This document shows positions 29,301 through 43,700 of a stretch of 64,000 nucleotides of DNA, in pieces. Under the pieces are notes generated by a model. It was given only the letters and a program-made list of their open reading frames with translations, was not told where the DNA came from and ran no database searches. The translations under genes and the position numbers were made by a program. Source of the DNA: Hofstenia miamia (Eukaryota; Xenacoelomorpha; Acoela); assembly GCA_004352715.1 (NCBI GenBank), contig SCFE01000014.1, positions 319,293 to 383,292 on the forward strand, in the 5' to 3' direction. The number at the start of each line of letters is the position of its first letter. Position 1 is the first letter of the stretch.

Positions 29301-32143
29301 CAATTAACTAAATATATTTTCGCTTACTAACAGAATGCACTGGTCATGACGATTAAATTTCCATTTCATGCATTTCATAAAGTATAGTTTGATTGATTTG
29401 AGTTAATACTTCGTCACAATTAATGGTTGGGCCATGGGTTAAAACGTTAACCCTTCTACGACGTTACTTTTAGCATATGGGCATCGTCGTTTGGGATAAC
29501 TTTGTTACCCTAAATTATAAATTAAATATTATTTAATATTAAATAAATTTAGAGAATTGTGTTTAATCAACATAAATTCACTTATAGCATGCGGTTTACA
29601 ACAAAATTTGAAAGCTTGTAGCACTTCTCTGAAGTATTTTGTAAATATTTGCATAGAAAAAAAGGCATCTTCTCCGTTGTTTTTCAGGTTGAGACCTTGT
29701 CTTCTTTAATATCATACAGTCACTCATCAATTTACACACATGTATTTGATACAGGGATTAATAAAATTATTGCTACCAGACTTATCAATGAGCCGAGATT
29801 CTTCAAGTGCAAAACCAGATTACACATCATATACAAAATACTTTTCATGATGCCTCCTTTTAAACCAGGGTGCCTTTAAAAATTTGAGTTAGACCGTCGA
29901 CATAATTGTCGTCCAACATTGCCAAAATATTCCGAATTTGACCTAATACTGCAATTAATATTTCTGTATATCAGATAGGGTGATTACAAGGTCAACTCGT
30001 CCGACAGTAGAGTAAAAAATTCGGCGGATGAGTTTGCTTGTTACTCTTAGACAAAATCAGATCACGGGTTATTCATAATTGTTAGGGGGAAGAACACTAA
30101 CAGAATTATGGAACAATTTAAGAAATCAAACCCTTCCATCTCTAAAATTCTTCAAGTCTAATAGACTCTAATTATACTTGTATTTTTTATTGATTTTGTC
30201 TTATTATCATTGATGCTTTTATGCTAAAACGTTTTGCGCTTATTATACTAATAAACCTTCTTTGATTGGTTTGGGATACGGATCAATGTTAGACAGGCCA
30301 AGTCAAGTTACAGGTTAAAAATTGAACATATTTCTTTCTCAATATTAGAAATAAAAATTTCCTAATTTAGGTGAACTATCATCATCATCAAAATATCTTC
30401 GTTACTTAAATCTTGAATCATGAATAAAAGAGCTTCATCACCAACTTCCTTAACTATTTACAAGCAACATTAGAGATTTGAAAGGAGAGTTGCATGTATG
30501 CAATGTAAGATGTAAAATGATTTGACATAATACAGAATTCTTAATTATTGTTAATTCAAATAAATTAGGTTTATAAAGTTACTCCATATGGCGATAATCA
30601 TAGAAATGCAGTTAATATTGTAAATAAAACTGCTAAACAATGCTGCTATATAGCATTATTAGGCATTTAGTTTCATATAAAAAGTCATAAGTTTTGTTGG
30701 TTTACCGGAATTTCCCGTCTTTCAGCAACGTAATTAAGAACTGTGGGGTGACAGAAACACCCCAAACGACGTAGAACGGTTAAATAGACGAATTGAATAT
30801 ATTACTAATGTGATTTCCTTATAATTTTTACATAATTTGCTGCTGTAAATAAATGCAAAATAGAAATTGCAGTAGATTATAATAGAGACATATTTAGCAA
30901 AATTTAATTAAATTATTGAACGCTCTGATTATTTTATAAAATAAACGTAATTAATCAAAATATAGCAAATAGCACAATTTTAATATTTTGTAAAACTAAA
31001 GAGTTTTTGTCAACATTTGGAGAGAAAAAATTGGTTCTTTATCTGATGGAAAACGAATGTATTTTTAAGAGTTTTTCATTTATTATAGTATGACAAAGTG
31101 TTCTGCAGCCCTCTCTGTCATTTTCTTATAATTAACTTTTCTTAGCAGTAAGAAACTCTTGAAATAGTTTTACAAATGGATGAGTAATTGAAATTGTCAA
31201 TGATTTTCTATATACAAGATAAGCATTAGCCATTTTCAATTTATGGGGATTTTTTATCCATTATTCATTGTTTGAAAACTAAATATTTAAGTGGTCATCT
31301 AAACACATGAAATTTGTTTTTTATAATGAGCAATATAATTCAATTACAACATATTGATATATTTATCATTTTTCTCAAAAATACTTTTCAGCTCTTCATA
31401 AGTAGACAAACAAAAGTTTCGCATTTACAATTGGTTTTGGACATATTTAAGAAATTATATGTGCTGAATAATTATCCGAATAAAATTTACCTAAGCTTAA
31501 AAATGTTGCAATACAATTACAGCAATTTTCTGAAATCGAGTTTCAAATTCTCACTTCTTTTTTTATACATTATAGTATAATTCCACTTGTTTTGATGATT
31601 ATCCAGGTTTATGATATTACAAATAGATGAAAACCAGAATAGATCAAACCCTAAGTAATTGATTTAAGTTGTCTAGATGAAAATTTGATTTTAAATCAAT
31701 ATTTTCAAAGTCAATTAAATACAATGCCCCCATGGCTACTTTACTAGTGTCACAATCTAATATGAATTCTTTCATGTAGTCGGGGGTGTTCAATAATAGT
31801 AACTTCGATAATTCGTTTTGGATATAATATAATTCATCTTGTTCTTCTCATGTCCAAATGAATGGGACTGATTTCTTCATCGATTTTGTCATCTTTGCAG
31901 TTTTCCCTGCGATTCTTGGCATAAAACGTCCATAATATTTAAAGAATCCCAGTATTCTTTGTAAATCCCTTTTATTATTTGCTTTTCTATTTTCCTTATC
32001 ATCTATTTTGCATTATCTTTCATGATTATTTTCCTTTTCTGTATAATCCTTCTGAGGAAAATTATTTTCTCTTTTAGGATATCACATTTATTGCCATTTA
32101 TTCTTAAGCCTATCTGTAGCGTTCTGTCCAACTTTTCTATATG

Positions 32144-32185
<42 letters not shown>

Positions 32186-34501
32186 ATTCGTATAGACAGT
32201 ATGGTGTTTTGAAAGCCGTGTTTGGGTTCCATCTGCACGATCAATGTGAAGTATTTATGTTTGCTTAGGTAATAATGCATGCCCTCTATACTCGGTAGTG
32301 GATATGAATTTTTTTTCATTACTTCGTTCAGTTTTCTGAAATCTGTACATAGCCTGTGCTTTTGGCCCTGCTTAACAAACAGTGTTGGGGCAGAATATGG
32401 GCTTTTGCTTGGTCTTGTTGTTTATAAGTTCATTCAGTTGTTCAGGAACTCTTCTTACTGGTAGTTTTATTGGTTTGTCTGTTGTTGTTATGATTTTGTG
32501 TCTATTGCCTATTGCTTGTTTCACACTTATCTCTCCGTAATTGAAAATCATTTTATGTTTTTCACGTATCATTTTCAGTTTCTCAATTTCCTCCTTTGTT
32601 AGATGTTGATTTTTCTTTTATCTCAGGTATTTTGTATTCTTTTTCCTCTTCAGCTTTCCCTATGCCCTTAAATTGACTTTGGGGATTACTTGCCTTTTTT
32701 ATGGTTTTCATACACTTGTTCTTTAATTTACGATGTGGATTACTTTCCACTTTCATCTATTTGTTCTCTAATTTTCCATTTGAACTACTCACTCCATTAT
32801 TGTATGCAATCAATTTCCATACTATTCTTATGTTAAATTTGGCATATTTTCCGTAAATTTAATACTTGTTTTTTTAATATTAAAATTTCTATTCACTGCA
32901 TTCAATATGGGTATTTTTATTTTTTGTCTTAATGCCTTTTTGGTTGTACAACATTATTTCTGCAATTATATTTTCTGCTGGTTTCATCATAAACACTCTA
33001 CATTGGTAAGGTTGTAATTTTATATCCTTTTCGAGTTTGAATACTATATTTTCTTCTTTGCCTTCTTCTTCTCCTATGTCAATTTCTTCTTCTTGAACTT
33101 TGATGGTCTGATTTCCGTAAATTATTACAATTTATATTTTATTAGAAAATCATCTCCCAATATTACTTCAGATGACAGCATGTTTTTGTGAGAGTCAACT
33201 ACTATTAGTGAGCGCTATTTGCATTCTCACGTTCTTTATCATAGGTTTTGTATCTATGTACTCTCCCAATGCATTTATCAATATATTGTTTGATTTTTGA
33301 AGATCCTTTCTGTCAAATCCCAGTTTTGTGGCACATTCATTTGTTATAATAGAGGTGGCTGCTCCCGTATTGATAGCAGTTTTGTTATGATTCCACTTAT
33401 TGCCACTGTTATTGTATTAATGTTATTCAGATCCGTCATTATCATTATGGGTGCTCGGTTTTGGGGAGGCGCTGTTCCTTCTAGTTTTCCGACTCTTCTT
33501 CCAATTGTTAGCTGTCTGTCGCATTTCTGCATTGTCTGAATCAAATAGGTCTTTGTCATCGTAATATTTGTTTTTTAGAGTCCGGAATTCTGAGCCCTTT
33601 TTGTCCTTAATTGTAACATTTTACATCTCTTTCTTTTAGTTTCTTAGTTTTTCCGTCCTTTGTCTTAATTTTTATGACGTTTTCGTTTTTCTTATAAGTT
33701 TTATTTATTAAATTTTCTTGTAGTTTGATTTGGTTCCATGTTGATACTTCTCGGTTTCATGTAGTTTTTCATAAATTCTGGGATTGTTTTCTAACGTGGC
33801 TTGTATGTCAACTGATTTTTTAATCATTTTTTTCAATTTGTCATTAACATCACACTTGATTTCAATTTGTTGTCTTACGTTCTTTAGTAAACCTTTACAT
33901 ATATGAGAAAACAGACCATACTTTGAGCAGTATTGCCCTCTTGAACTTAGCACTACTTGTGACATATAATTTCTGATGTCATCTGACTTCCTCATCTTCA
34001 TTCTGTTTAAAATTATTCAGTATTGGGTCTTGAAACTTTCGTTTTGGTAATGTTCCAGAAAACTGCCTGCCAACAGTTTATAGTTTTGTTTTGTTTTTGC
34101 GTCCAGTATTAAGTAATGTTGGTATGCTGGACATGTTAAATATACTGAGAACCTTGGTGCTGCTGCTTCCTGTGTGAATTTCCTCTCCTTCATGGTTATT
34201 TCAAACATTTGGAACCATTCCTCAAATGTGGGTGAGTAGCTGTCAATTTTCTCATTCAATTTTAGCAAGGGTGCCTTACACGGGGCTGTTTCCTCTATAT
34301 CTTTTTCATTTAGTATTGATTTAGTAAACGAGGGTTTTCTTCCCTTTCACTTTTCGTTTCTTCTTTTATTTTCATCGTCACTGCTTCTGTGTACCTAGGA
34401 TATTTCTGCACAAGTATTTCTCTTATCAGTGCCTATAACTGTGTTTCCAGTGCCTCGTCGATGTATATGCCTTGCAATTCTTTTTCTTGTGCCTCTCTTC
34501 T

Positions 34502-34546
<45 letters not shown>

Positions 34547-37500
34547 TATAAATAGTTCTGAGTTATTAGATTTAGCCCTTAAATTTTTTTAAAACCCGAT
34601 TACAGAATTCCGCACCCACTCCTAAGTGGAAATCCTGGCCACGCTCTTGTACTTAAGTATGAAGTTTCTTTGCAAAGAAAATAGATGAATGCTTAATTTT
34701 CAATTAAAACAACAAATCACTAATTTTCTTAGCGATTGCTTAGTTACCAAAATAGTTAGCTCCAAATATAAATATTTCAAACTAAAATTATTACATTATG
34801 AAAAATTATATTAACGATTGATCGTACACTTATATAATAACAATTTTTTCAGAGAGGAAATTGATGTTTGCTTCTTATCTGCTGCCCTTCGTTTTCTCTT
34901 CTCCTATATGTCAATTTCAGATATCATTTTGATAAACATTGTTCAACAGATTTGTATGAATTTTCAATTTCGCATTAACAGTGCTACGAATTTATTTCTG
35001 GTGTAGAGCTTGCGTCCCGAATACAGTCGTTGTCACTAGCCTGCACAATTGGTTATGGTAGAAATGATGCTTTCATTGTCTCCTTCGAAAATTTTCGGTA
35101 ATGAATATCATTTATTAAATATGTATTCTCTAATTATAATTTGAATCATAAACTTGTGAAATACATGCAGATAAAATGCTAAACAAATACAGTTTGATTA
35201 TGAAAAGAACCTGTTTAGGATGCCAGTTAGCTTTATACAAAACTTGAGAAATACAACTAGGCAGTTAATTGCTAATAATTATTAAGGAAAAATAGCAATT
35301 TTCTGGAATTAATATAATTATTCCCAGAATTAAGTAGTACATAAACAAGAGTTCGAAATTGCATGCAGTCTAATAAAAATCTGATTTTAATATATCTATG
35401 TCAATGTAGAGAAAAGATACTCATCAATCCTGCAGTATTTTTGAATTTTGAATGTTTTGCTGTTCTTGAGTTCAAATCTACATATATTCACTCTCAAAAA
35501 TGGTACGACATTAGCTTTGATTTCTATGTTAAGGGAGGTTTTACACCCCCTTAGCTATACAAACCATTTTCATTTTAAATTTTAATGTTATTTTGGTAAT
35601 TATGATTACATACTTTTTTCATGCTATAATAATGATATTTTTTGCAAAATTGGAAGACTATACCCGGTAATAATTAGGCTGTTCAGCCAAAGAGGATGTC
35701 GGTTCAGTTCGGTTTTTGCACAAATCGGTTCGGTTTCGGTTTTTACAAACACATGAAAAAAGCAATATCAACATCAAAGATTATTTATTAAGAAATGACA
35801 AATTTTTCTTGGCAACAATTAAATGGCGAGCATTAACACCAAGCAATTTAGCACGTTTCTTAGTTATGACATGTGATGATGTTGATCCAAGTCTCTCACT
35901 ATTTACACTTGACGGAGTTATACACAGCAATTTTCTTGCACACATTGCCAAACCAGGAAACTCTTTAGCATGGGATTTTCAAAATCATAGACAATTATAA
36001 TTCTCTTCAAATGGCACACATTCTGAAATAATAGCCATTCCTATATCATTTTCCTTTTAATCAATTGTCATTTTTTCATACAGTAACTCTTTTAGAACTA
36101 AAAATTTTGGAACTGGAGAAGTGTTGGTTTCAACTGATATTTCATTTGCATGTTCAGACAAAATTTCTGTGACTTGGGACACCAGTTCTGCTTTTTCGTT
36201 ATCGTTTTTGATAAGAGAAAACTTGAATCGAGGATCCCAAACCATAGCAACCACAAAAAGAGGCTTCCATAGTGAATCAGCAAAACCTGTACTTAGCTCA
36301 TTGAGAAGGTGGTTCTTAGCAGACATCATACATTCAGACTTAAATGTCAGTCCTTCAATGGTTTTCAGAAGCCCAGATATTGCAGGATAAACACGACAAA
36401 TTGCCGGATATGAATTACCAGATAAAACTTTTGTTGCCTCTTCGCACTGTTTCAGCAGTTGAATAAGGTTTTCGAGTGATCTCTGTAGATCATTTCTGGA
36501 ACACCATTCCGTGCTCTCCTATTCAAGTCAGCATCATTGCAAAGCATGTTAATTTCATCTCGATAAAAAACCATTTTTTCCCACATATAAAACCAAGAAT
36601 TCCATCTTTCTTCAATTGACATTGGAATGGTCGCTACCGGTTTATCGTTGTTCTCCAAGATCTCGCGAAATTTCACTGCAGCTACATCACTGCGTTTGAG
36701 AAATGTCGAAACATTCATACATTTTCTTTTCAAGTTCCCAATATTCTCAAAGTTATGCAGCACAGAACACACAGCGAGCTGCAATATATGACACGGAATC
36801 CAAGCAAAATTGCACTCTTTTGCGGCATTTTTTGTACTTTCAACTTTGTACTGATCCAATAACTTGTACACGATGTTTGCAACGTTTCTGCCACTGTGAG
36901 CTAACCCTTCGCAGTTAAACGGCTCAGCGCCAGCGTGTTAACTTTGAAGTCCCTGTCGATCAATGTCAGAGTTGTTTCCAAATACGATTCTTTATTCACG
37001 CCTTTCCAAAAATCAAACGATATGGAACAACCAGCGTCCAAATGTTTCTCCAAAAATTTCTTCACATTTTCTTCAATTTCACGGCAAAGTTCAGGAATTA
37101 TATTGATCCGTATTGATTTTTCACCAGGAATGTTGTACATCGGATTTAAAGTACCAACAAAATTTCGAAAAGATTTATTTTCTGATATATTGTACGGTGA
37201 AAAGGAATCGATAACAAAAATTCCCATTTTCCTATTCAATTCCACTTGTTTTCGATCGTTTCGGTCATATTTTTTTAATTGATGGGAACATTTGATTTAT
37301 CTTGAGCGATCGCGGTTCTTTTTCTTTTTCATTGTCTTTTTTTAGCTTTCCAATTTCCAATAATTCCTTGTAAATCTTGCCGTGATGACGTTCCATATGC
37401 TGCCATAAGTTGCTTGTATTTGAATATTTGCAGGCAATTATTGCACCACAATGCTCCAGCTGGCATGTTGCTTTATCACCGTCCTTAATGAACTTTAGCC

Positions 37501-40500
37501 AGATGGCAGATTTTGCGACCATTTTACTATGCGCTAATGTATTAACTTGTTTTAGCGCGCACGCATTCGCCTACGCTACGCAATTTAAAATGATTGGCTC
37601 ACGGCGATGAATTTATTCCAACACAGTGTACGTGTTAAATAGGCCCTACAAAAAACCGAAATTTGTCGCTTCGAAGAAACATTATCGGTTCGGTTTTTAA
37701 ACATTTGGTTCGGTTTTCGGTTCGGTTCGGGTAACCGCCGATCACTAGTCCACGAGGTAAATTTGAGCACAAATTCGACATTAACAAATTTTCATACAAT
37801 AGTTAATAGTTATGAGTATATTGAACAATGTTAAGTAATTTTCCACCAACATTTGCTTTAATCTTTGTGATGTAACTTACAAAAATGATTTTTATTGATA
37901 GTTGCTTCAAGTCGTTTGCGAAGTCATAAGCCTATATAGGAGCTGTTAGCTAAATTCTTCAGTACAATGTGGTGCATAATCCAAAATCTGTCACTACTTA
38001 GATGCAATCCAGGATTCCAAATTAACCAGTTTTGAATTCTTATTTAATCAGAAATTCACCGTGACTCCAGATGACTTTAATTATATCCTTTCATTATACA
38101 TCGATGAACTTTTAGTTCACTTCAAATTTCAATTTCTCTTTGTCTATAATTCACTTATAGATTGCTAAGCAATATTTAGTTGAATTTGATCATTTTAGCA
38201 CGCTTTGTTTTACAAATGAATTTATGTATATATTTTATGCTTGAATTTACATGACATTTATGGTTTTGTTTTTAATCATCGTTGTTTGATTTGCTGCAAC
38301 ATTTATAAACGTGATAGTGAAATTATTTGTTGTCTATTAACCTAAGCGAATTGACCTTTGAAAATTTTATTCGATTTGTCCAGTTTCAACTAATTTTCTT
38401 CAAGACTATTATGAGATTTTTTTGCTGTTTCAATCTTAGCTTATTTTAATTTCAATCATACATATTTCTGACTTTCTAGAAGCTCACGAGTCATCTTTGC
38501 AGCAAGATATTAAAATTCGATAACCAATAAGTTTCTTATTAACGCTAAATTTCCGAATATGTTTATAGGGACACCAACTTTCTTGTCCACATTTTCGAGC
38601 AATTTTCACCAAGCATCTTTGGATGAGATATTGACACGTCTTTTGGTGCATGTGCTCCATACAATAGTGATTATTTTTGCTAAAGTGTTTGTTGTATTTG
38701 AATTTTTTGAGAATTTATTGAGATTGTAATTTTTTACGGATCATTCAAATTCTCTCCTCCTACCTAAAATTTATATATTCAGGCAGTCTAAAGCACCTAG
38801 GAGCAAGTATGTCTAACAGGCCGCCATCAAAACGGTTGACGTGAGCTATTTGTAAAGACGTTTCTGGGGCGTAACACGACAGATTTTAAAATGAAAAATG
38901 AAAGCGATTATATTCCTCTAATCCTTTAGTGGTTTCAGATTTTTTAAGAAATCATCAAATATTCTTTAAAAATCCTGAGCTCTTTGAAAGAGTAGCAATG
39001 TGCAAAATAAAATACAAACAGCGTTTAAAAATAGTGTATAATGGCACCAAATAGTCATTCATATTTAGTGGTCGCAGTGATTTTTCATGTCTTTGTTGCG
39101 GGTGTTTTACCAATTAAAATAAGGGATACAACCTCAATTATCCCCTGACACTTTGTTAAATGTTAATTCATATATTGATTGCAAATTCGCATCAGGCTTA
39201 CTACCCGCTTGTTACAAATAGATTTCAATATTCATATGAACTTGTGGAAAATTTTCAAATACCTGTGGATTATTGGATAATTCAAATATTTGTACATTTA
39301 TAAGGTTTTGTTTAGTGAGTTGATGCCGTTAAGCGATGCAAATGCTCAAACAGTGCAGAGTGAACTTAATGAAATTGAACGTGACCTGACGTTGCGAAAG
39401 ATTCTATGGGACAGTCTTCAAGAGTGGGAGGATTTGGCTGATAATTGGAAAATTACTTCTTTTATCGATTTAAACGTTGATGTCATTCAAAAACACGTAA
39501 ATAAGTTTACGCAAACGTTGTTTATGCTTGAAAAAGGTTTTTATTTTAACTAACAACATATAGATTTATCTATTTTCCTACATATTTAATACTATGCATT
39601 TCCACTATATAAATGTTTTGTTAAAAATTTTTTAATTTTTTTTCAAACTAAATGGCTTACTCCTACAATGAAGGTGTCATTGAAATTGAAAATTTTCAAT
39701 TAAAATTATGTTTAGGCCAAAGATTTGTGTTATATCAAAAACTTTGAGTAATCCTCAAGCAATTCAGATGAATTTGTTTATATCAATAGTACTAAACAAA
39801 ATGTTTTACTGTGGATAAAAATCAAATTTTCAGATATCTCAATACCTTATTTTGGTGTATAATTTGTCTTTATACACATATGTATTTTGAATAACTTTCA
39901 GTGCTATTTGATAAATTCAAAATGTTTATGGGTTTTATGAAATTATGCGAGAACAGGACTTGTTGGTCTTTTTTCCAGTTTTGCAGGCACGCATTTCATT
40001 TTGGCCCAATTCCGTCTCATTCAATATTAAAGTCTTGTCCTCTGACATAATGCTACAGCAAAAGATTTTGACTATTAGAGATAGCGACATCCCGATTTAT
40101 TAACATGTTTGCAATATTGTACAATATTTTGATCATATATAATTTTCATTTCTCGACTCATTTGACTTGGCTTGCTTAATGTTTAACCAACAGACACAAA
40201 AAATTTGTAGGAATATATTGATCCGACTGGAAGCCAATTCTGTAATTCCATACGTAGAAAGACTCTTTTTCCTGAAGCACAAATTACTTATTATGTATTG
40301 TCTTTATAAATTAGTTGGATTTATTTAGGACTTCCTCACAACGATGTGCTTCCAATTCTCAAGGACATGGTGAACAGTTTCAAGATAGAACTTCCTGTCA
40401 TTACGGCATTACGAAGCCCTAGTCTCCGGCCCCGACATAAATCAGAAATTTATGAGCTGGTCGGTACTGAAGCTCTCGAAGAAAAAAATTTCACACTTGG

Positions 40501-40694
40501 CTCGCTTTTGGAAACAAAGGTCATGCGACACAAAGACCGTATTGCACATATTGCTTTATTGGCTACGAATGAAGCTACACTAGAACAAATGCTTGCTAAA
40601 GTTTGTTTTTGTTTACATAGCTATTTAATATTGGATTTGAAAAAATTATTAATATCAGTGTTTTTTAATTGGTATAATACAAAGTGCTACCTAT

Positions 40695-40731
<37 letters not shown>

Positions 40732-43700
40732 NNNNNNNNNNNNNNNNNNNNNNNNNNNNNNNNNNNNNNNNNNNNNNNNNNNNNNNNNNNNNNNNNNNNN
40801 NNNNNNNNNNNNNNNNNNNNNNNNNNNNNNNNNNNNNNNNNNNNNNNNNNNNNNNNNNNNNNNNNNNNNNNNNNNNNNNNNNNNNNNNNNNNNNNNNNNN
40901 NNNNNNNNNNNNNNNNNNNNTATATATATATATATATATATATATATGAATTAAAAAATTCAGCTTTAATCAGAAAAACGCTTATTTCTTGGATGCAACA
41001 GTGTTTTATCATGTTTAAGACAAAAATAATAGGAACTAGTATTTAATAGGGTATCCTTTTGCAAGAAATACCGATTTTAGCCGCCTTGGTATTGATTCAC
41101 AATATTTTAATAAAACTATCAGAAATTGCGTACAATTCAAATTGTAGTTTTTACCACAATTGATCCAAATTTTCGAATTCGCCTCCTCATTTCGACTTTT
41201 TAAGACTTTCCATAAGTTTTCGATATTAATATCAGGTGATCTTGCTTTATTAACAGAATCCCAGATTTTTCAATGTATTCCATGATTTCTGAACTTTTGT
41301 GGCATGTTTTTCACATAGAAGAGGTTGTACATGGGTTTTTAATATTTCGATTTATTTACTTCCAGTCATATTCCTATCCTCCCTGACAATTTTTCGAAGC
41401 CCAGAAGCACAGGTAAATCAAAAAAACATCATTTCCAGATGCTCTTCTGACAAACTGCACATGCCTTCCTGATATTTGCACACAACTTCATCCGAAAATA
41501 TTATCTTCGCCAAGTCGGATTCTGTATTATTCCTGACTTTCTTGCACTAGGAGAATCTTCGTTTTTCTTGTGTGCGTAACAAAAGTGGTTTTCGAACCTG
41601 TCTGCGAACATATAGCCCATATTTGCATACAATTCTTTTGCTAATGGCCCAATTCGATGGTTTCTTTTATAATGTGAAATAATTGAAGATACTGTTTGCT
41701 TTTGTATCTGAAGAAATTCGCCAATTTTTTTCTGCAGAATTTTTTCAGGGAATTTTGAAACTATAATTTTTCGGATGTCGAAGGAAATAGTTTCACAATG
41801 CATTTTGCTGTGAACAATGATAATAGTGATCTGCAATTGGCAGAAATGTTATGTTTAGACCTATTTGCTAAAAGGTGCACCACGAAAAGTGCCATTAACA
41901 ATGAATAGAACAACGTTAATGTTAAAAACATTATTCCAATCTATTATTCACAAGGCCTATGTATTTGCTAAGCAGACTTGTCAACGACCCGAGATTAACC
42001 ACTGTATTTGATATATAACGACCCCAAAACGAGCCTATTTTTTCAAAGCAAATTTATAGTTCTGCTTGTTATTTTGATTATGCAGATTTTTCTTATTTTT
42101 TTTCATTCAGTATGCCTTTCTTATAATCTCATTTAAAAAATGTTTATTAAATGATAAGAAGAGCTATGTGAAAAATTCTTTGAGCGCAATATTTTTAAAA
42201 AAAATATCGAGCTAAAACGAGCCTCATGGAAAGATTTTATGTGGCGAGCCGAGCTTACCCAAAATTTATATTAGCCGAGCTTAGAAATTCGGCTCGTTGA
42301 AAAGTCTGTTGCTAAGTAAAGAAATTTTAGAAAATTTATTGTATGTTGATATTTTTTATTCGGATCGATTCGAGTCGAATCAGTCTCTTAAAATTCGAGT
42401 CTAGTTGAGTTGAATTTCGAATCTCGAGTCTTGCACATAGGAGTAATTGTAAATTCACTACTAAATAATCAACGGTTTTCCCATTACGAAAAAATACATT
42501 CTTGCTGTTACATTTATAATTGGCAAAATGTGAAATTGATAATTATGGCATATAGATATAACATTAGGCAATTAATGCTGATATTATTAAATTAGAGAAA
42601 GGAAAACCTATCAAATAAAGTGTAAATTTTGTTTACCAACTTAAAATCACCAGCTTTGCTAACGAAGTTTTAATATAAATTTTATGAAAGACTTGAAAAT
42701 GAATCTCGATGTTAAAAAATTCAAAACAATCCAATCACAAGGGAGATGCTGTTAGTAAATATCATTCGATAAACAATATGGCTCAACCCAATGACTTTGA
42801 AAGAAAATTATATTATTATTTTTAATTAAGCAAACATATAAGGCACAATTTAGGAACCAAATAACAGAACTTGACTCGACTCAACCTAAGGCACAATTTA
42901 GGAAGCAAATAGCAGAACTTGACTTGACCTTTCAATATATAATTGGTTATTGTTTATTCTGCTTAATTGTTATTCACTTACCGTAGGCATTAGTTTTTGT
43001 AGATACTTACAGGAGAGCCTTGGAGATAATCACAAAAGTTTAAATTTTTAGTTAATCTTAAAGAAATAATCTTTCGAGTATTCGAACTTAGGCTATCAGA
43101 ACTATCGCTTGACCGAACAAAGCGACGCCTAGAGTAATTGGATAATTAAGAGTCTACTGTATAGAACTTTGATGTTTTACTAATCTGATTCATTTTTTAA
43201 ATTAGTTCAAATGCTAGAAGTGAAATATTTTTATGTATTCTCTCATCAATTTAGGATTGTGCAATTCACATAATTTATCCTTTAGGTAGTTGACACATGG
43301 AATTCATGTGAATTTCGATTGACTGCTCATCAGAACCGTGACGTGAGCATAATTGCAGGTGCGGACGACATTCTCGCAACTTTGGAAGAAAGTCAAGTAG
43401 TGATTGGTACTATTCGAGGCAGTCGGTTTGTTGGACCTATTCGGCAAACAGTTGAAGAATGGGAAAGACGTTTGAATTTATTCAGTCGCACTCTCGATGA
43501 GTGGATGACTTGTCAAAGGAACTGGATTTACTTGGAGCAAATATTTTCTACGCCTGATATTCAAAGGTAAGTGTTCCAAATATAATTGATGCATATTGTT
43601 ACACTCCATATTACGACCCTGCAGATATTCTGAATTTCGAATCGAATATTCGATTCTAGTCGAGCTCGACTCCAAAACTTGGATGATCACAATACTGAAA

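Larger units (their letters stand above)
24209..39304. other. 15-kb dynein intron packed with transposon remains
   Basis: This is the largest intron of the gene. It holds LINE 3' fragments (about 24320-26590), a duplicated junction around 27199, a TTAA-flanked piggyBac-like element (29451-30779), a decayed Ty3/gypsy element (about 31650-34300), (TA)n runs near 32150 and 34505, and a broken hAT transposase (about 35700-37740). In 27370-29440, 34600-35690 and 37760-39300 I see nothing that I can name. Confidence 0.75.

Noticed and set aside
31314-31580. 88-codon hydrophobic ORF as a small membrane protein
   Set aside because: AT-rich DNA yields such frames by chance, and it sits inside an intron among transposons.
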